64,000 nucleotides of DNA from an uncultured Steroidobacter sp. (GTDB lineage: Bacteria > Pseudomonadota > Gammaproteobacteria > Steroidobacterales > Steroidobacteraceae): the NCBI GenBank assembly GCA_937864115.1, contig CALMII010000020.1, positions 124,001 to 188,000 on the forward strand, given 5' to 3'. Both the position numbers and the translations under genes were made by a program. The notes beneath the pieces are model-generated. The model made no database searches. It had not been told where the DNA came from and saw only the letters and a program-made list of their open reading frames with translations. Shown here one piece after another: positions 39,830 through 48,553 of this stretch (positions within the stretch are counted from its first letter, which is position 1; each line of letters starts with the position of its first letter).

Positions 39830-39858
39830 CTATTAGGTGGCCACACGAAAATTGTCAA
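39830..39858 (-). promoter_or_regulatory. sigma70 promoter of pilBCD
   Basis: On the minus strand TTGACA (39858-39853) is separated by exactly 17 nt from TAATAG (39835-39830). The predicted start is about 10 nt before the pilB ATG region, giving a very short leader. A tighter -35 match than any other site I saw in the window. Confidence 0.78.
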
Positions 39859-40052
39859 ATCGCTCCCATTTTGGCTCGGCCGGGCGTATGCCGGCGCGAT
39901 TGGCGTCACATAAACCGAGACGAGTGACCGCTTCCCTTTCCCATCTAGCTGAGTCATAGGGAGGCCTTTAGTGTGTTCTTCCATTTGAGCGTCCAGCGTC
40001 GCGAACGCACGAGTCTTTCAGCCGGGGGGCAAAGACGGATGTTGCCGTCCCG

Positions 40053-40736
40053 ATCGGGTAGGGGGCGGGCTCACGCCCGCCGCCCTCCTACAACACCGGA
40101 CGTACGGGTCACGTATCCGGCGTTTCCTGGAGCCGCGGCCGAGGGCGCCACGGTGAGTTTCGTTTCGTTCATCGTGTCGCCCGTGAGCCGGCAGACCCCG
40201 TCAAGCGCGCCAGAGGAGGTGCTGCTTCCTCCAATGCGGTCGTCGGCCCGGTCGTCACCGAAGTTGCGGTCAAGCTCGACAGAGATCACGTGTGACTCCA
40301 CTCTTCCCAAGTTGGGCCCTTCGCAGCACCGGTCCCGTGCCGCTACTACGGCCTCTGCTGACTGCTGCACGCTCATCCCGACACCTCTCGATGCCGGTAG
40401 CCAGTGGCGAACGCACAGCTCTCCCAGGGTAATATGCGCGACCTTCATGTTGTGTCCGTCGGATCTACGCGGCGGCGTTCCGTGCAAGTACCGGGCATCA
40501 CATCTCTGGGCCTGCTTACCCACGCTGCCGCGCCTCTATCCGTTTCCTGTTCGTCGAACCAACATTTTGCCTGCGGCTTCCTTCAGATCCCGGATCGCTC
40601 CGGACACCCTTGCCGTTCAGCTACCACTTCCCCTTGCCGGGTGTGGAGGGGACTTTCACCCCCAAGTCACCGCCCCACCACCACGTGGGTACGGATAGCG
40701 CCAGTTACGGCGCTGCGCGCCATGCCTGGCGCACAC
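40053..40736 (-). mobile_element. ORF-less group II intron (class C-like)
   Basis: Read on the minus strand, the 5' end GTGTGCGCCAGGCATGGCGC is a group II boundary. Domain I blocks follow, TTGGGGGTGAAAGTCCCCTC and then GATCTGAAGGAAGCCGCAGG, CGACGAACAGGAAACGGAT. Domain V is about 40094-40126: CGCCGGATACG, a short loop, CGTACGTCCGG, with a 2-nt bulge and a CGC triad as known for class C introns. Domain VI ends CCTACCCGAT at 40053. At about 684 nt there is no reverse transcriptase or maturase; only a few codons remain (MNETKLTVAPSAAAPG) in domain IV. It begins directly after the pilA terminator T-tract, the target type of class C introns. Confidence 0.8.
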
Positions 40737-40768
40737 AAAAAAGAAAGCCCCTCAAGAGAGGGGCTTTC
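40735..40768 (-). terminator. Rho-independent terminator of pilA
   Basis: On the minus strand GAAAGCCCCTC (40768-40758) pairs with GAGGGGCTTTC (40753-40743) around a 4-nt loop, followed by a run of T. It lies 25 nt after the pilA stop. The group II intron starts at the end of the T-run. Confidence 0.92.
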
Positions 40769-40793
40769 GATCTGCGTTGGATGCAGAGACTGA

Positions 40794-41306
40794 TTACTTA
40801 CATTCAGTCGGAGCGTAGCGAGCCTGAACGGTGCCGGTATCGATAGCGCCCATGCCGCGTGCGGTTGCGGTTGCATCCGTCTGCGACGCACACGCCCAGT
40901 CGATGTTGCCGCCCGAGTCTGCGGCGGCCACGCTCGCCAGCGCCACGTTGTTGATGAACGGTGCAAGCAGGAGTGTGTTGCCGTTGATCTGGCTGGTGGC
41001 TGACGAATACGTAACGGTGATTACGCCGGTGTTGGCGGCAATCTGCACGTTCTGCACATACTTTGTCGGACTGAAGTTGTTGTTCCAGCCGGATGCAGAT
41101 GCCGAAACGCCAGCAATACCGTTTGCCTGGTAGCCTTCAGACACCGAAACCTTCGCCGACGATGCGATGTTCAGGCCTTCCGTCACCTTGCTGCGTACCG
41201 TGTAGTCTTGGTACGCGGGAATGGCGATGGCCGCCAAGATGCCGATGATCGCGACCACGATCATCAATTCGATCAGGGTGAAACCCTTCTGGGACTGCTT
41301 CGTCAT
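40794..41306 (-). CDS. pilA: Type IVa major pilin PilA
   Basis: Structural subunit of the type IV pilus, 170 aa. It has a short leader ending MTKQSQKG, cleaved by PilD before [20 protein letters not shown]. Glu5 of the mature pilin is conserved, and the hydrophobic N-terminal helix continues to [15 protein letters not shown]. The globular part is rich in Ser, Ala and Asn. Two C-terminal cysteines (IDWACASQ and PTECK) would form the D-region disulphide. A strong AGGAG ribosome-binding site lies 8 nt before the ATG. Expression from a sigma54 promoter and its own terminator suggests a single-gene transcript. Ser/Thr-rich loops could carry glycans (inference). Confidence 0.95.
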   Translation of the reverse strand: MTKQSQKGFTLIELMIVVAIIGILAAIAIPAYQDYTVRSKVTEGLNIASSAKVSVSEGYQANGIAGVSASASGWNNNFSPTKYVQNVQIAANTGVITVTYSSATSQINGNTLLLAPFINNVALASVAAADSGGNIDWACASQTDATATARGMGAIDTGTVQARYAPTECK

Positions 41307-41369
41307 TTGAGAACTCCTAAACGCGGTTGCGAAGAAAACTTCAGCGGCTAGTGCCGGCGTGATTCATAG

Positions 41370-41385
41370 AGCAAGGGACATGCCA
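41370..41385 (-). promoter_or_regulatory. sigma54 promoter of pilA
   Basis: On the minus strand TGGCATG (41385-41379), 4 nt, then TTGCT (41374-41370) matches the -24/-12 consensus TGGCACG-N4-TTGCW with one change. It would start transcription near 41359, giving a leader of about 50 nt. PilR, a sigma54 activator, is encoded in the same window and is the known activator of pilA in Pseudomonas. Confidence 0.88.
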
Positions 41386-41507
41386 GACAACTAGCGCGAG
41401 CGGTAACTTACTGTTCCCTCGATTAATTTGCCGAGACAGAGTCGATGCTTCTCTCTGCTCGTCCCCTGCAACGATGGTCAGAGCACGTCGCAAGCTGACA
41501 AACATTG

Positions 41508-43373
41508 TCACTTTGTGGTGGCTCCTGCCGACGCCTTGTCGTGATTGATTCGGTACAGCTTGGCATAGGGCAGATTCCCTGCTTCCTCGAATCTCACTTC
41601 GTACAGCAATTCGTAGCTGGGAGGCACGCGCTCGGGGGCATCGAAGAGCAAATCATTGGCGAGGCGCGAGTTCCCATCGAAGAAGAATCGGTAGCGTAGC
41701 TGACCATCCTTCGCTCCAACTTCGGCAGGTCGCACGAGCACATACTTCACGAAGGGTGCCGCTACCTCCAGCTCTTTGGCAGACATTGAAAGATATCGCC
41801 GCACTTCATCGACCTTCTGGAAATGCTGCGGGGTCAGCAGGAAGTTGTTCGCAATGACGGAACAGTCGGTGTAGTAGCGAAGAAAATGCCCAAGATTATT
41901 GTCTGCCAGTACGACCCCTGGATCCTTGGCGCACTCCTTCTCCAGCGCAGCAAACATCGGCCGAAGCGGCACGAATGACATTTCGTTGCTGATCGGCGCC
42001 GGGGCGGCAATCTGATATCTCAAGGGAGGGGCGTAGAGCAGGATCAAGATCAGAGTTGCAACCAGCAAGATCTTTGTTTGATGCAGAGCGCTGCGCTTTG
42101 ACCAGCGATCCACAATGAACAGCCACGGCAGGTACAGCGCGAAGCCCCCGAAGTAGTGCAGGCGCAACTGCAAAAACAGCAATGTAAGTCCCATGATGCT
42201 GGTCAGCCAGAACAGCAGCCGGCGATCTGCGCGTTCGCGCCAACATGCAATCAGACAGATTAGCCATGCCGCCGGTGCAGCCCATATGAACAATGAGTAG
42301 ATCCGGTTCAGCGCTATTCGATCTGGCGTCAGGGCGATCTTCAGCGGCGGCTGCATTTCGGCAATGGCTTTGAGAATTCCCAGATTGCCGACCAGAAACT
42401 CGCTGCCGTGATGGATCTGGGTCAGCAGCGGGATGAAGAGAAGGGCTATTGCCGCCAAGGCTACGATCAGAGTTGAGCGTCTGAATGACGTATGAGTGAA
42501 GTATATGCATGTGGCCGCGGAACAGAGTGCGACGTAAGCATGGAACCACGAAAGCGTGTAGTACTCGAACCGACCCATCTGGAAGGGTTCCGACGGCATC
42601 AGAATTCCGATCGTCCCCGCGACGAGTGACGCGGCGACGATCTTTGCGCCACGCCGGGAGATGGGCTGATGGGCGATCCAGAATGAACCCAGAACTATCA
42701 GAATTGGGAGCTGCAGGATGAACAGCGCATTGTGGATGGCGGGAGCCATCCCGAGTGTTATGCCCAGCACAATCGCTTTGGGGATGGAATCGGATTGCCG
42801 TAGCCAACGTAATCCAAAGGCCAGTGCAGCAAGGATGAAAATGAATTCGGCGAAATGGTGATCCAGTTGGCCGACGCCATGCAGAACCTGTGTCGTTGGT
42901 GAAAGGGCCATGCACAAGCCAGCAAGAACCGTGACCCATGACGACAGGCCAAGCTCCGCGCAAATAAGCAGAAGCAAGGCGATGGAAACGACAACCGCTG
43001 CCGGTGGCACCCATGCTGCTATCTCAATAGGGTTGGAACTCAAGCCGATAGCGACGCCGGCCCTGGCGATTTGCGCCATCGCGTAGTCATAACCCCAAGG
43101 CCAGGGAAGCAGGCTGCCCTCGGGCGCATGGATTTTCTTGTCGAACTCATAAAAATCGTCTGGATGCGCGACCGTGTCGACGATCCGTCGTGCGTGGTAC
43201 ATGGCATCGTTTCCTACCGGCACGATTTCGCCATTCCAGTAGGAAATTGGTTTCGTGAGGTAGACGGCAGACAAAGCGAGGCAGCTCAAAAGCAGCCAAA
43301 CAACGAGAAGTTGCTTGCGCGACAGTTGTGATCCTTGGCTTGGGTTCGCTGGTGCTGGGGGCTGTGTCGACAT
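41508..43373 (-). CDS. GT66/STT3-like polytopic membrane protein, candidate pilin oligosaccharyltransferase
   Basis: A 621-aa membrane protein with an N-terminal region of about 11-13 transmembrane helices and a soluble C-terminal domain. The first periplasmic loop has VGNDAMYHARRIVDT and further on PEGSLLPWPWGYDY, like the D-x-Y-H and G-P-x-x-D regions of archaeal AglB. Next comes GVGQLDHHFAEF, matching the second acidic D-H-H motif of that family. In the soluble domain, at the place of the W-W-D-Y-G box, the protein has ADNNLGHFLRYYTD, so the box itself is absent. It sits immediately upstream of pilA on the same strand. A pilin-modifying transfer role is inferred from topology and context. 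The ATG at 43373 follows a GTG at 43376. Confidence 0.65.
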   Translation of the reverse strand: MSTQPPAPANPSQGSQLSRKQLLVVWLLLSCLALSAVYLTKPISYWNGEIVPVGNDAMYHARRIVDTVAHPDDFYEFDKKIHAPEGSLLPWPWGYDYAMAQIARAGVAIGLSSNPIEIAAWVPPAAVVVSIALLLLICAELGLSSWVTVLAGLCMALSPTTQVLHGVGQLDHHFAEFIFILAALAFGLRWLRQSDSIPKAIVLGITLGMAPAIHNALFILQLPILIVLGSFWIAHQPISRRGAKIVAASLVAGTIGILMPSEPFQMGRFEYYTLSWFHAYVALCSAATCIYFTHTSFRRSTLIVALAAIALLFIPLLTQIHHGSEFLVGNLGILKAIAEMQPPLKIALTPDRIALNRIYSLFIWAAPAAWLICLIACWRERADRRLLFWLTSIMGLTLLFLQLRLHYFGGFALYLPWLFIVDRWSKRSALHQTKILLVATLILILLYAPPLRYQIAAPAPISNEMSFVPLRPMFAALEKECAKDPGVVLADNNLGHFLRYYTDCSVIANNFLLTPQHFQKVDEVRRYLSMSAKELEVAAPFVKYVLVRPAEVGAKDGQLRYRFFFDGNSRLANDLLFDAPERVPPSYELLYEVRFEEAGNLPYAKLYRINHDKASAGATTK

Positions 43374-43563
43374 CACTTTTCGTGCGATCTGGCGAGGGAG
43401 CCTTTATTGTTATGTGAAATTTGAGGGGCTTCAGTGAGGTGCGTCACGCGTTAGTCGTGCTGATCGGCACGGCTTGGACACTGAACTGAAGACTTAGGAT
43501 CGCGCTTCTTCATTCGTGGCCCCACCTTTGATCGATACCCAAGGGATTCTCGGTAGCAGAAAA

Positions 43564-44808
43564 ATGAAAGTCATAGATCGCCTGATTCAGAAGCCGGCCA
43601 CCCTCGTTGCTTCGGTATTCGCTGTTGTAGCGATTGCCGCGTATTTGCCACGTGTCTTGATGCTGGTTGACGGTCTCCAATGGCCGGGTGGGTTGTTGTC
43701 GTGGGTCACCAACCGCGACTTCGCCAACTACTGGATGGCCGCGAGGATGGTGCTCTTGGGCGATCACAGTGACCTGTTTCAGCAGTCTGTGTATTTCGCG
43801 AGGATGCAGGCCGTTTTTGGCCCCGACTATCCGATCCACAATTGGGGGTATCCGCCACATTTTCTGTTGGTGCTCTGGCCTTTGGGTTTTCTCGACTACA
43901 AGACGGCGCTCGTTGTATTCCTCATCGTGACGCTGCTCTTCTTTCTCACCTGCGCGTGGGTTTTCAGGCGTACTTACGGATCGGATACTGGATTGACGGT
44001 GCTTGTCCTGGTGGTCTCGGGCTACTCGCTACTCATGATAGATGCGTCGCAAAACGGATTTTTGCTGGCTGGTTTGTTGCTGCTTGGCGTGTCGTGGATG
44101 AGATCCCGGCCGATACTTGCCGGCATTGCCTTTGGTTTCTTGACCGTGAAGCCTCAGCTTGGCCTGTTGATTCCGCTCCTGCTTGTCTTCGATCGAAATT
44201 GGCGGGCGATCGGATGGTCTGCCTTGGCGACCTTGTCGTTGGTAGGTATCTCTGCGTTCCTCTTTGGCGTATCGAGTTGGATGGCCTACTTGACTGAAAC
44301 GCTCGCGTACCAGCGATCGGTCATGGTGAACTGGCATGGCATCTTTCTTCCGATGATGCCTACGGTGTTCGGCACTGTACGAACATTGGGTTTTTCGGCC
44401 GACGTTGCTTATGTATGTCAGTGGCCGCTATCCATCCTTGCAGCGGGCGCGATTGTCTGGCTGCTTCGCTACGAACCGGATCCCCTGCGTAGAATCTTCA
44501 CTATCACCTGCGGCACCTTCCTAGTGTCGCCCTATGCCTTCAACTACGACATGGGTGCGTTGGCCGTCTGCGCTGCGGTCTTGGCCAGCAAGCCTGATCT
44601 CTCGCGCCGTACGGAACTGGCCGTCAGTATTGTGGCGGGCTTACCGGCTGCCGTGATGAATCTCGGGCGGTCACAGATGCCCATTGCTCCGCTGCTGCTT
44701 GCGGCAGCGCTTGCCATGATCATATGGGACGTACTCGATCGGCGTCGTAAAGTACCTACTGTCGCTGCGCCACCAGCAAGAGATTCTTTCCAAGCAGCCG
44801 GCTCGTAA
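43564..44808 (+). CDS. Glycosyltransferase family 87 (DUF2029) membrane protein
   Basis: A GT-C-fold enzyme of 414 aa from the ATG at 43564 (a GTG at 43516 would add 16 residues). GT87 members use polyprenyl-phosphate-linked sugars. Family marks are NRDFANYWMAARMVLLGDHS with the catalytic-region Asp, GYPPHFLLVLWPLGFLDY, DASQNGFLLAGLLLLG, the FLTVKPQLGLLIPLLLVFDR segment and SPYAFNYDMGAL. About ten transmembrane helices are visible. It is transcribed against the rest of the cluster, and its last 53 bp overlap the 3' end of the methyltransferase gene. The GT2, GtrA and STT3-like neighbours support a lipid-linked glycan pathway. Confidence 0.85.
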   Translation: MKVIDRLIQKPATLVASVFAVVAIAAYLPRVLMLVDGLQWPGGLLSWVTNRDFANYWMAARMVLLGDHSDLFQQSVYFARMQAVFGPDYPIHNWGYPPHFLLVLWPLGFLDYKTALVVFLIVTLLFFLTCAWVFRRTYGSDTGLTVLVLVVSGYSLLMIDASQNGFLLAGLLLLGVSWMRSRPILAGIAFGFLTVKPQLGLLIPLLLVFDRNWRAIGWSALATLSLVGISAFLFGVSSWMAYLTETLAYQRSVMVNWHGIFLPMMPTVFGTVRTLGFSADVAYVCQWPLSILAAGAIVWLLRYEPDPLRRIFTITCGTFLVSPYAFNYDMGALAVCAAVLASKPDLSRRTELAVSIVAGLPAAVMNLGRSQMPIAPLLLAAALAMIIWDVLDRRRKVPTVAAPPARDSFQAAGS

Positions 44809-45442
44809 ACAGATCCAGAAACCGACTTATCGGAAAGGCGAGCCGATCGTAGAGCTTGAGCGCGGTCATGTTGACGGTGCCATCGCTGTTGCCGATGAGC
44901 TTGAAAAGCAGGGTGGCCAGGTAGCCCAGCGAATCGACGTAGGCAGCGTGACGGACGCGGAAACCTGCGGCAACGACAACGGATTCGAGAGTGGCGCGGG
45001 TATATCGCCTGATGTGCCCTACCTTTGCGTCCATGCTGCTGTAAAGAACGGGAAACGCAGGAACGTAGATCAGCAACGTACCTTGTGGCGCCAGCTTGGT
45101 GTGCAGGTCGCGAAGTGCAGCGGCATCGTCCTGAATATGCTCCAGGACATTCAAGGAATAGATGTACTCCAGAGATTGATCGGGGATCTCGTCTACGCCG
45201 CTGACGGCCCGAATGCCTTTGCTGCGGATGATGTCGCGCAGCATCGCGTCAGGTTCGAGTGCCACGATGCTAGGCACTTTCTCCGCCATGGGAATGACGA
45301 ACTGTCCGGACCCCGCGCCAAAGTCCAAAGTGCGCGCCGCCCCTCGATGGAACTTGAGCAGAGTATTTAGCAGGTAGCGATTGTAGTTCTTCGCCTCCTG
45401 CATGACCTCGAGATTATCGACACCCGTATACGAATCGCTCAT
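44756..45442 (-). CDS. Class I SAM-dependent methyltransferase
   Basis: A 228-aa methyltransferase of Methyltransf_11/23 type. SAM-binding motif I is TLDFGAGSGQFVIPMAE near residue 40, motif II ALEPDAML, and LEYIYSLNVLEHIQDD follows. The C-terminal HIRRYTRATLESVVVAAGF and a hydrophobic tail are typical of enzymes that act on lipid-linked or sugar substrates. It overlaps gtrA by 4 nt (ATGA), so it is cotranscribed with the GtrA and GT2 genes. The substrate is unknown; O-methylation of the glycan or its lipid carrier is an inference from context. Confidence 0.85.
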   Translation of the reverse strand: MSDSYTGVDNLEVMQEAKNYNRYLLNTLLKFHRGAARTLDFGAGSGQFVIPMAEKVPSIVALEPDAMLRDIIRSKGIRAVSGVDEIPDQSLEYIYSLNVLEHIQDDAAALRDLHTKLAPQGTLLIYVPAFPVLYSSMDAKVGHIRRYTRATLESVVVAAGFRVRHAAYVDSLGYLATLLFKLIGNSDGTVNMTALKLYDRLAFPISRFLDLFTSRLLGKNLLLVAQRQ

Positions 45443-45849
45443 GTGTCATCTCGCTGTGCGTACAGCAGTCGATCGGAAAGCAGATAGTTGAACGCAAACC
45501 CACCGACGGCGCCGATCGAAAGGGCGATCACGGGGAGCAAGCGCAGGCTGGCGATGAAATGCAGACAAATACCGAAGATGGCGAGATTTACCAGCGCGCC
45601 TCCGGTCTGAATCAATGTGTACCCCAATGCCTCTGAGGCCTTGTTGCTCATCCGGCCATGCACGAACGTGTAGTTGCGGTTCATGATCCAGGTGACGAGC
45701 ACTGCTGTCAGGAACGAGGGGATTCGTGCGTTCCAGAGAGTCCAGTTCGCAAAGTGCGTCAGCAGCGTGAGCAGCCCGGCGTCGATGACGAACCCGATTC
45801 CCCCGACGAGAAGGAAGCTGCTGATCTTTCGTGGCTCACTGAAGGGCAT
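45439..45849 (-). CDS. GtrA family membrane protein, putative polyprenyl-phosphate sugar flippase
   Basis: A four-helix GtrA/DPMS_3 protein of 136 aa. Members move undecaprenyl- or polyprenyl-phosphate-linked monosaccharides across the inner membrane. Visible are SSFLLVGGIGFVIDAGLLTL, TWIMNRNYTF with the conserved Asn-Arg, and GAVGGFAFNYLLSDRLLY at the C-terminus. It lies directly after the GT2 gene (21-bp gap) and overlaps the methyltransferase, the usual pairing of a polyprenyl-phosphate sugar synthase with its flippase. Confidence 0.9.
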   Translation of the reverse strand: MPFSEPRKISSFLLVGGIGFVIDAGLLTLLTHFANWTLWNARIPSFLTAVLVTWIMNRNYTFVHGRMSNKASEALGYTLIQTGGALVNLAIFGICLHFIASLRLLPVIALSIGAVGGFAFNYLLSDRLLYAQRDDT

Positions 45850-45870
45850 GGGCAGAGGTGGTGCCGCAGG

Positions 45871-46908
45871 CTACGCTTGCCGTCGACGTTCACGGAAGGT
45901 CGGGCCTTGCAAGCTGAGATAGTGCAGGCGTTTTATCTCCCGTCTGGCAAGCGTCACCGTATCGAGAATCAGCCCGGCGACAAAGCTGATGAAGGAGAGA
46001 ATCGTGAGGCCGGTTGCGAGGATGGCCGTTGGAAAGCGTGGTACGAGCCCCGTGGTCATGTACTCCGATACGAGCGGCCACCCTAGCGCCAATGCAGTGA
46101 CAAGGAGAAGAGCTGCTACGGTGGAGAAGAATTGCAGCGGTCGTTCTTCCTTCATCAGCATGAAGATCGTGCGCAGGATGCGAAAACCATCCCGATAGGT
46201 CCGCAACTTGCTTTCCGATCCGGCAACGCGGTCGCGATAGGGTGTTTCGATCTCTGCAACGGGTAGCCGCAGTTCAAGGGCGTGCACGGTCAACTCGGTT
46301 TCCGTTTCGAAGCCGGCCGCGAGCGCGGGGAATGACTTCACGAACCGTCTCGACATGGCCTTGTAGCCCGAGAGCATGTCGCCCAATCGGCTGCCGAAAA
46401 TCAGTGCAACAGAGTTGGTCAGCAGCTTGTTGCCGAACTTGTGTCCAAGGCGGAATGCATCGGTCGTCGTCGCCCGGCGGGATGCATTGACGAGATCGAG
46501 CGAATTGCCAAGGAGGTGCTCGACCATGCGGGTGGCGCTCGCGGCGTCATAGGTGCCGTCTCCATCGACCAGCACGTATACCTCTGCTTCGATGTCCGCA
46601 AACATGCGGCGCACGACGTTCCCTTTGCCCTGCAAGGTTTCCGTTCTGACGATTGCGCCTGCGGCGGCGGCCTGTTGCGCCGTGTCGTCGGTCGAGTTGT
46701 TGTCGTAGACGTAGATCGTTGCGTCGGGTAATGCGTTCTGGAAGTCGCGAATGACGGAGCCGATCGCCTGAGCTTCGTTGTAGCAGGGCACCAGAACCGC
46801 GATACGTGGTTTGTGTATGGAGCGAGTGTCCAGAGTGACGTGGTCCATTCTCGCGTGTTCCTCGGTTCGGCTGTCTTGCCGCATTGCGTGTTCAGTGTTC
46901 GCGATCAT
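45871..46908 (-). CDS. Polyprenyl-phosphate glycosyltransferase, GT2 (DPM1/GtrB-like)
   Basis: A 345-aa enzyme expected to charge polyprenyl phosphate with a sugar such as mannose or glucose from a nucleotide donor. The GT2 domain has IAVLVPCYNEAQAIGSVI, IYVYDNNSTDDT, the catalytic VLVDGDGTYDA, and DMLSGYKAMSRRF. Two C-terminal transmembrane helices follow (QFFSTVAALLLVTALALGW and ILATGLTILSFISFVAGLI). The start is uncertain: ATG at 46908, or ATG at 46848 which has GAGG upstream. The product would feed GtrA and then the GT87 and STT3-like enzymes. The 271 bp before it, up to pilR, show no gene. Confidence 0.88.
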   Translation of the reverse strand: MIANTEHAMRQDSRTEEHARMDHVTLDTRSIHKPRIAVLVPCYNEAQAIGSVIRDFQNALPDATIYVYDNNSTDDTAQQAAAAGAIVRTETLQGKGNVVRRMFADIEAEVYVLVDGDGTYDAASATRMVEHLLGNSLDLVNASRRATTTDAFRLGHKFGNKLLTNSVALIFGSRLGDMLSGYKAMSRRFVKSFPALAAGFETETELTVHALELRLPVAEIETPYRDRVAGSESKLRTYRDGFRILRTIFMLMKEERPLQFFSTVAALLLVTALALGWPLVSEYMTTGLVPRFPTAILATGLTILSFISFVAGLILDTVTLARREIKRLHYLSLQGPTFRERRRQA

Positions 46909-47179
46909 CGAGTCGATCGTGCGGTGAGTTTCGCGTCTTTTCTTTCGGTCACATGCAGCAGCTTCGCTTGCATGTTTAGCTGGCAGATCTTGAAGTTGTT
47001 GCGGTGATGTCCACGAGCGTAAGTTACTGAGTTCGCGAGATCTTTATTGCGAACCGGTCGACATTGTCAAATCGATTCTTGGCGACGGAATAGCCGACGT
47101 CTGTCACTGTCTGACAATTGCTGTCAGTTGGCCGATGTCGGAGGCTTGGGTGAGAGTTTTCACCGACAAGCCTCGCATA

Positions 47180-48520
47180 TCACTCGATCCCGAGCTTCTT
47201 GATCCGATACCGCAGCGAGCGGAACGTCATCCCCAGCAGCGCTGCTGCCTTGGTCTTGTTGTAGCGCGTCTGTTCCAGCGCCCTGACGATCGCATCGCGT
47301 TCGATGTCTTCCAGCGCATCGCCCAGGTTCTCTCCGGGCGAGACGCTGCTGGCGGGCATGGAGGCCTCCGCCGTCGCGATCTTCGGCCGCAACTGCAGAT
47401 CGCCCGCGTCGATCACGCCGCCGCTGCACAGCGTCGCTGCGCGTTCCAATATGTTCTCGAGTTCGCGCACGTTGCCGGGGAAGTGGTAGTTGCCGAGGGT
47501 CTTGATGGCGCTGTCGGTGATGCTGAGTTCGCGGTTGCCGACCTGCTTGCCGAGTTTCGTGACCATCGCGTCGACCAGTTCCGGGATGTCTTCGAGCCGT
47601 TCGCGCAATGACGGAACGCGCACTTCGATCACGTTCACACGGTAATAAAGATCCTCGCGGAATTTCCCTTCGGCGACGAGTGCGGCGAGATTCTTGTGGG
47701 TGGCCGACAGAAGACGGATGTCCGTAGGGACTTCCCTGGATTCGCCCACCGGCCGCACGCTCTTCTCCTGAATCACGCGCAACAGCTTCACCTGCATGTG
47801 CAGCGGCAGGTCCGCGATTTCATCGAGGAACAGCGTTCCGCCCTCGGCTGATTGAATGAGGCCCAGCTTGTCCGCGACGGCGCCGGTGAAGCTGCCCTTC
47901 TTGTGGCCGAACAGCTCGCTCTCCATGAGTTCCGTCGGAATGGCGCCGCAATTCACTGGGATGAACGGGCCGTCGCGTCGTGCACTAGCATCATGGATGA
48001 GATGAGCGACGAGTTCCTTGCCCGTACCGGACTCACCATAGATATGAACCGGCGCCTGGCTGCGCGCCACGCGTTCGATCAGTTCGCGCAACTGGGTCAT
48101 CTTCGATGACTGGCCCAGCAGCTTCACCTGGGGGAGCTGAATCGTGCTTTCTGCGCCTTCGCCCAGCTTGAGCGTGGCGCCGATCAGCTTGCGCAGTGCT
48201 GCGAGATCCAGTGGCTTGGAAATGAAATCGAACGCGCCGAGCTTCAGCGCCCGCACCGCCGACTCGACATTGCCATGCGCCGTGATGACGGCGACTGGCG
48301 TGTGAGGCTTGTGCTTCTGGATCCATTCGACGATGTCGAGGCCGTTGCCGTCGGGCAGCTTCATGTCCGTGAGGCAGAGTGCGAAGGTTCCGGATCGCAG
48401 GGCGTTGAGTCCTGCGGCCACGGTTTCGGCGGTGGCGATCTCGAGATCCATCCGCTCGAGCGTGATGCTCAGCAGTTCGCGGATGTCGGGTTCGTCGTCG
48501 ATGATGAGGGCGCGGGCCAT
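47180..48520 (-). CDS. pilR: sigma54-dependent response regulator PilR
   Basis: NtrC-type activator of pilin transcription, 446 aa. The receiver domain carries Asp52 in CLTDMKLPDG as phosphoacceptor, with DDE near residue 8 and Lys in FISKPLD. The AAA+ domain has Walker A YGESGTGKELVA, the sigma54-contacting loop GSFTGA, and Walker B GGTLFLDEIADLP. A Fis-type helix-turn-helix ends the protein (RYNKTKAAALLGMTFRSLRY). The target is the sigma54 site at 41370-41385. The partner kinase gene pilS is 3.5 kb away instead of adjacent. Confidence 0.95.
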   Translation of the reverse strand: MARALIIDDEPDIRELLSITLERMDLEIATAETVAAGLNALRSGTFALCLTDMKLPDGNGLDIVEWIQKHKPHTPVAVITAHGNVESAVRALKLGAFDFISKPLDLAALRKLIGATLKLGEGAESTIQLPQVKLLGQSSKMTQLRELIERVARSQAPVHIYGESGTGKELVAHLIHDASARRDGPFIPVNCGAIPTELMESELFGHKKGSFTGAVADKLGLIQSAEGGTLFLDEIADLPLHMQVKLLRVIQEKSVRPVGESREVPTDIRLLSATHKNLAALVAEGKFREDLYYRVNVIEVRVPSLRERLEDIPELVDAMVTKLGKQVGNRELSITDSAIKTLGNYHFPGNVRELENILERAATLCSGGVIDAGDLQLRPKIATAEASMPASSVSPGENLGDALEDIERDAIVRALEQTRYNKTKAAALLGMTFRSLRYRIKKLGIE

Positions 48521-48553
48521 GTCGGATTCAATATAGAGGTATTTTTGCGCCGC

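Noticed and set aside
40071..40523. A 150-codon minus-strand ORF upstream of pilB
   Set aside because: It lies wholly within the group II intron RNA and shows no reverse transcriptase or other domain; treated as non-coding intron sequence.
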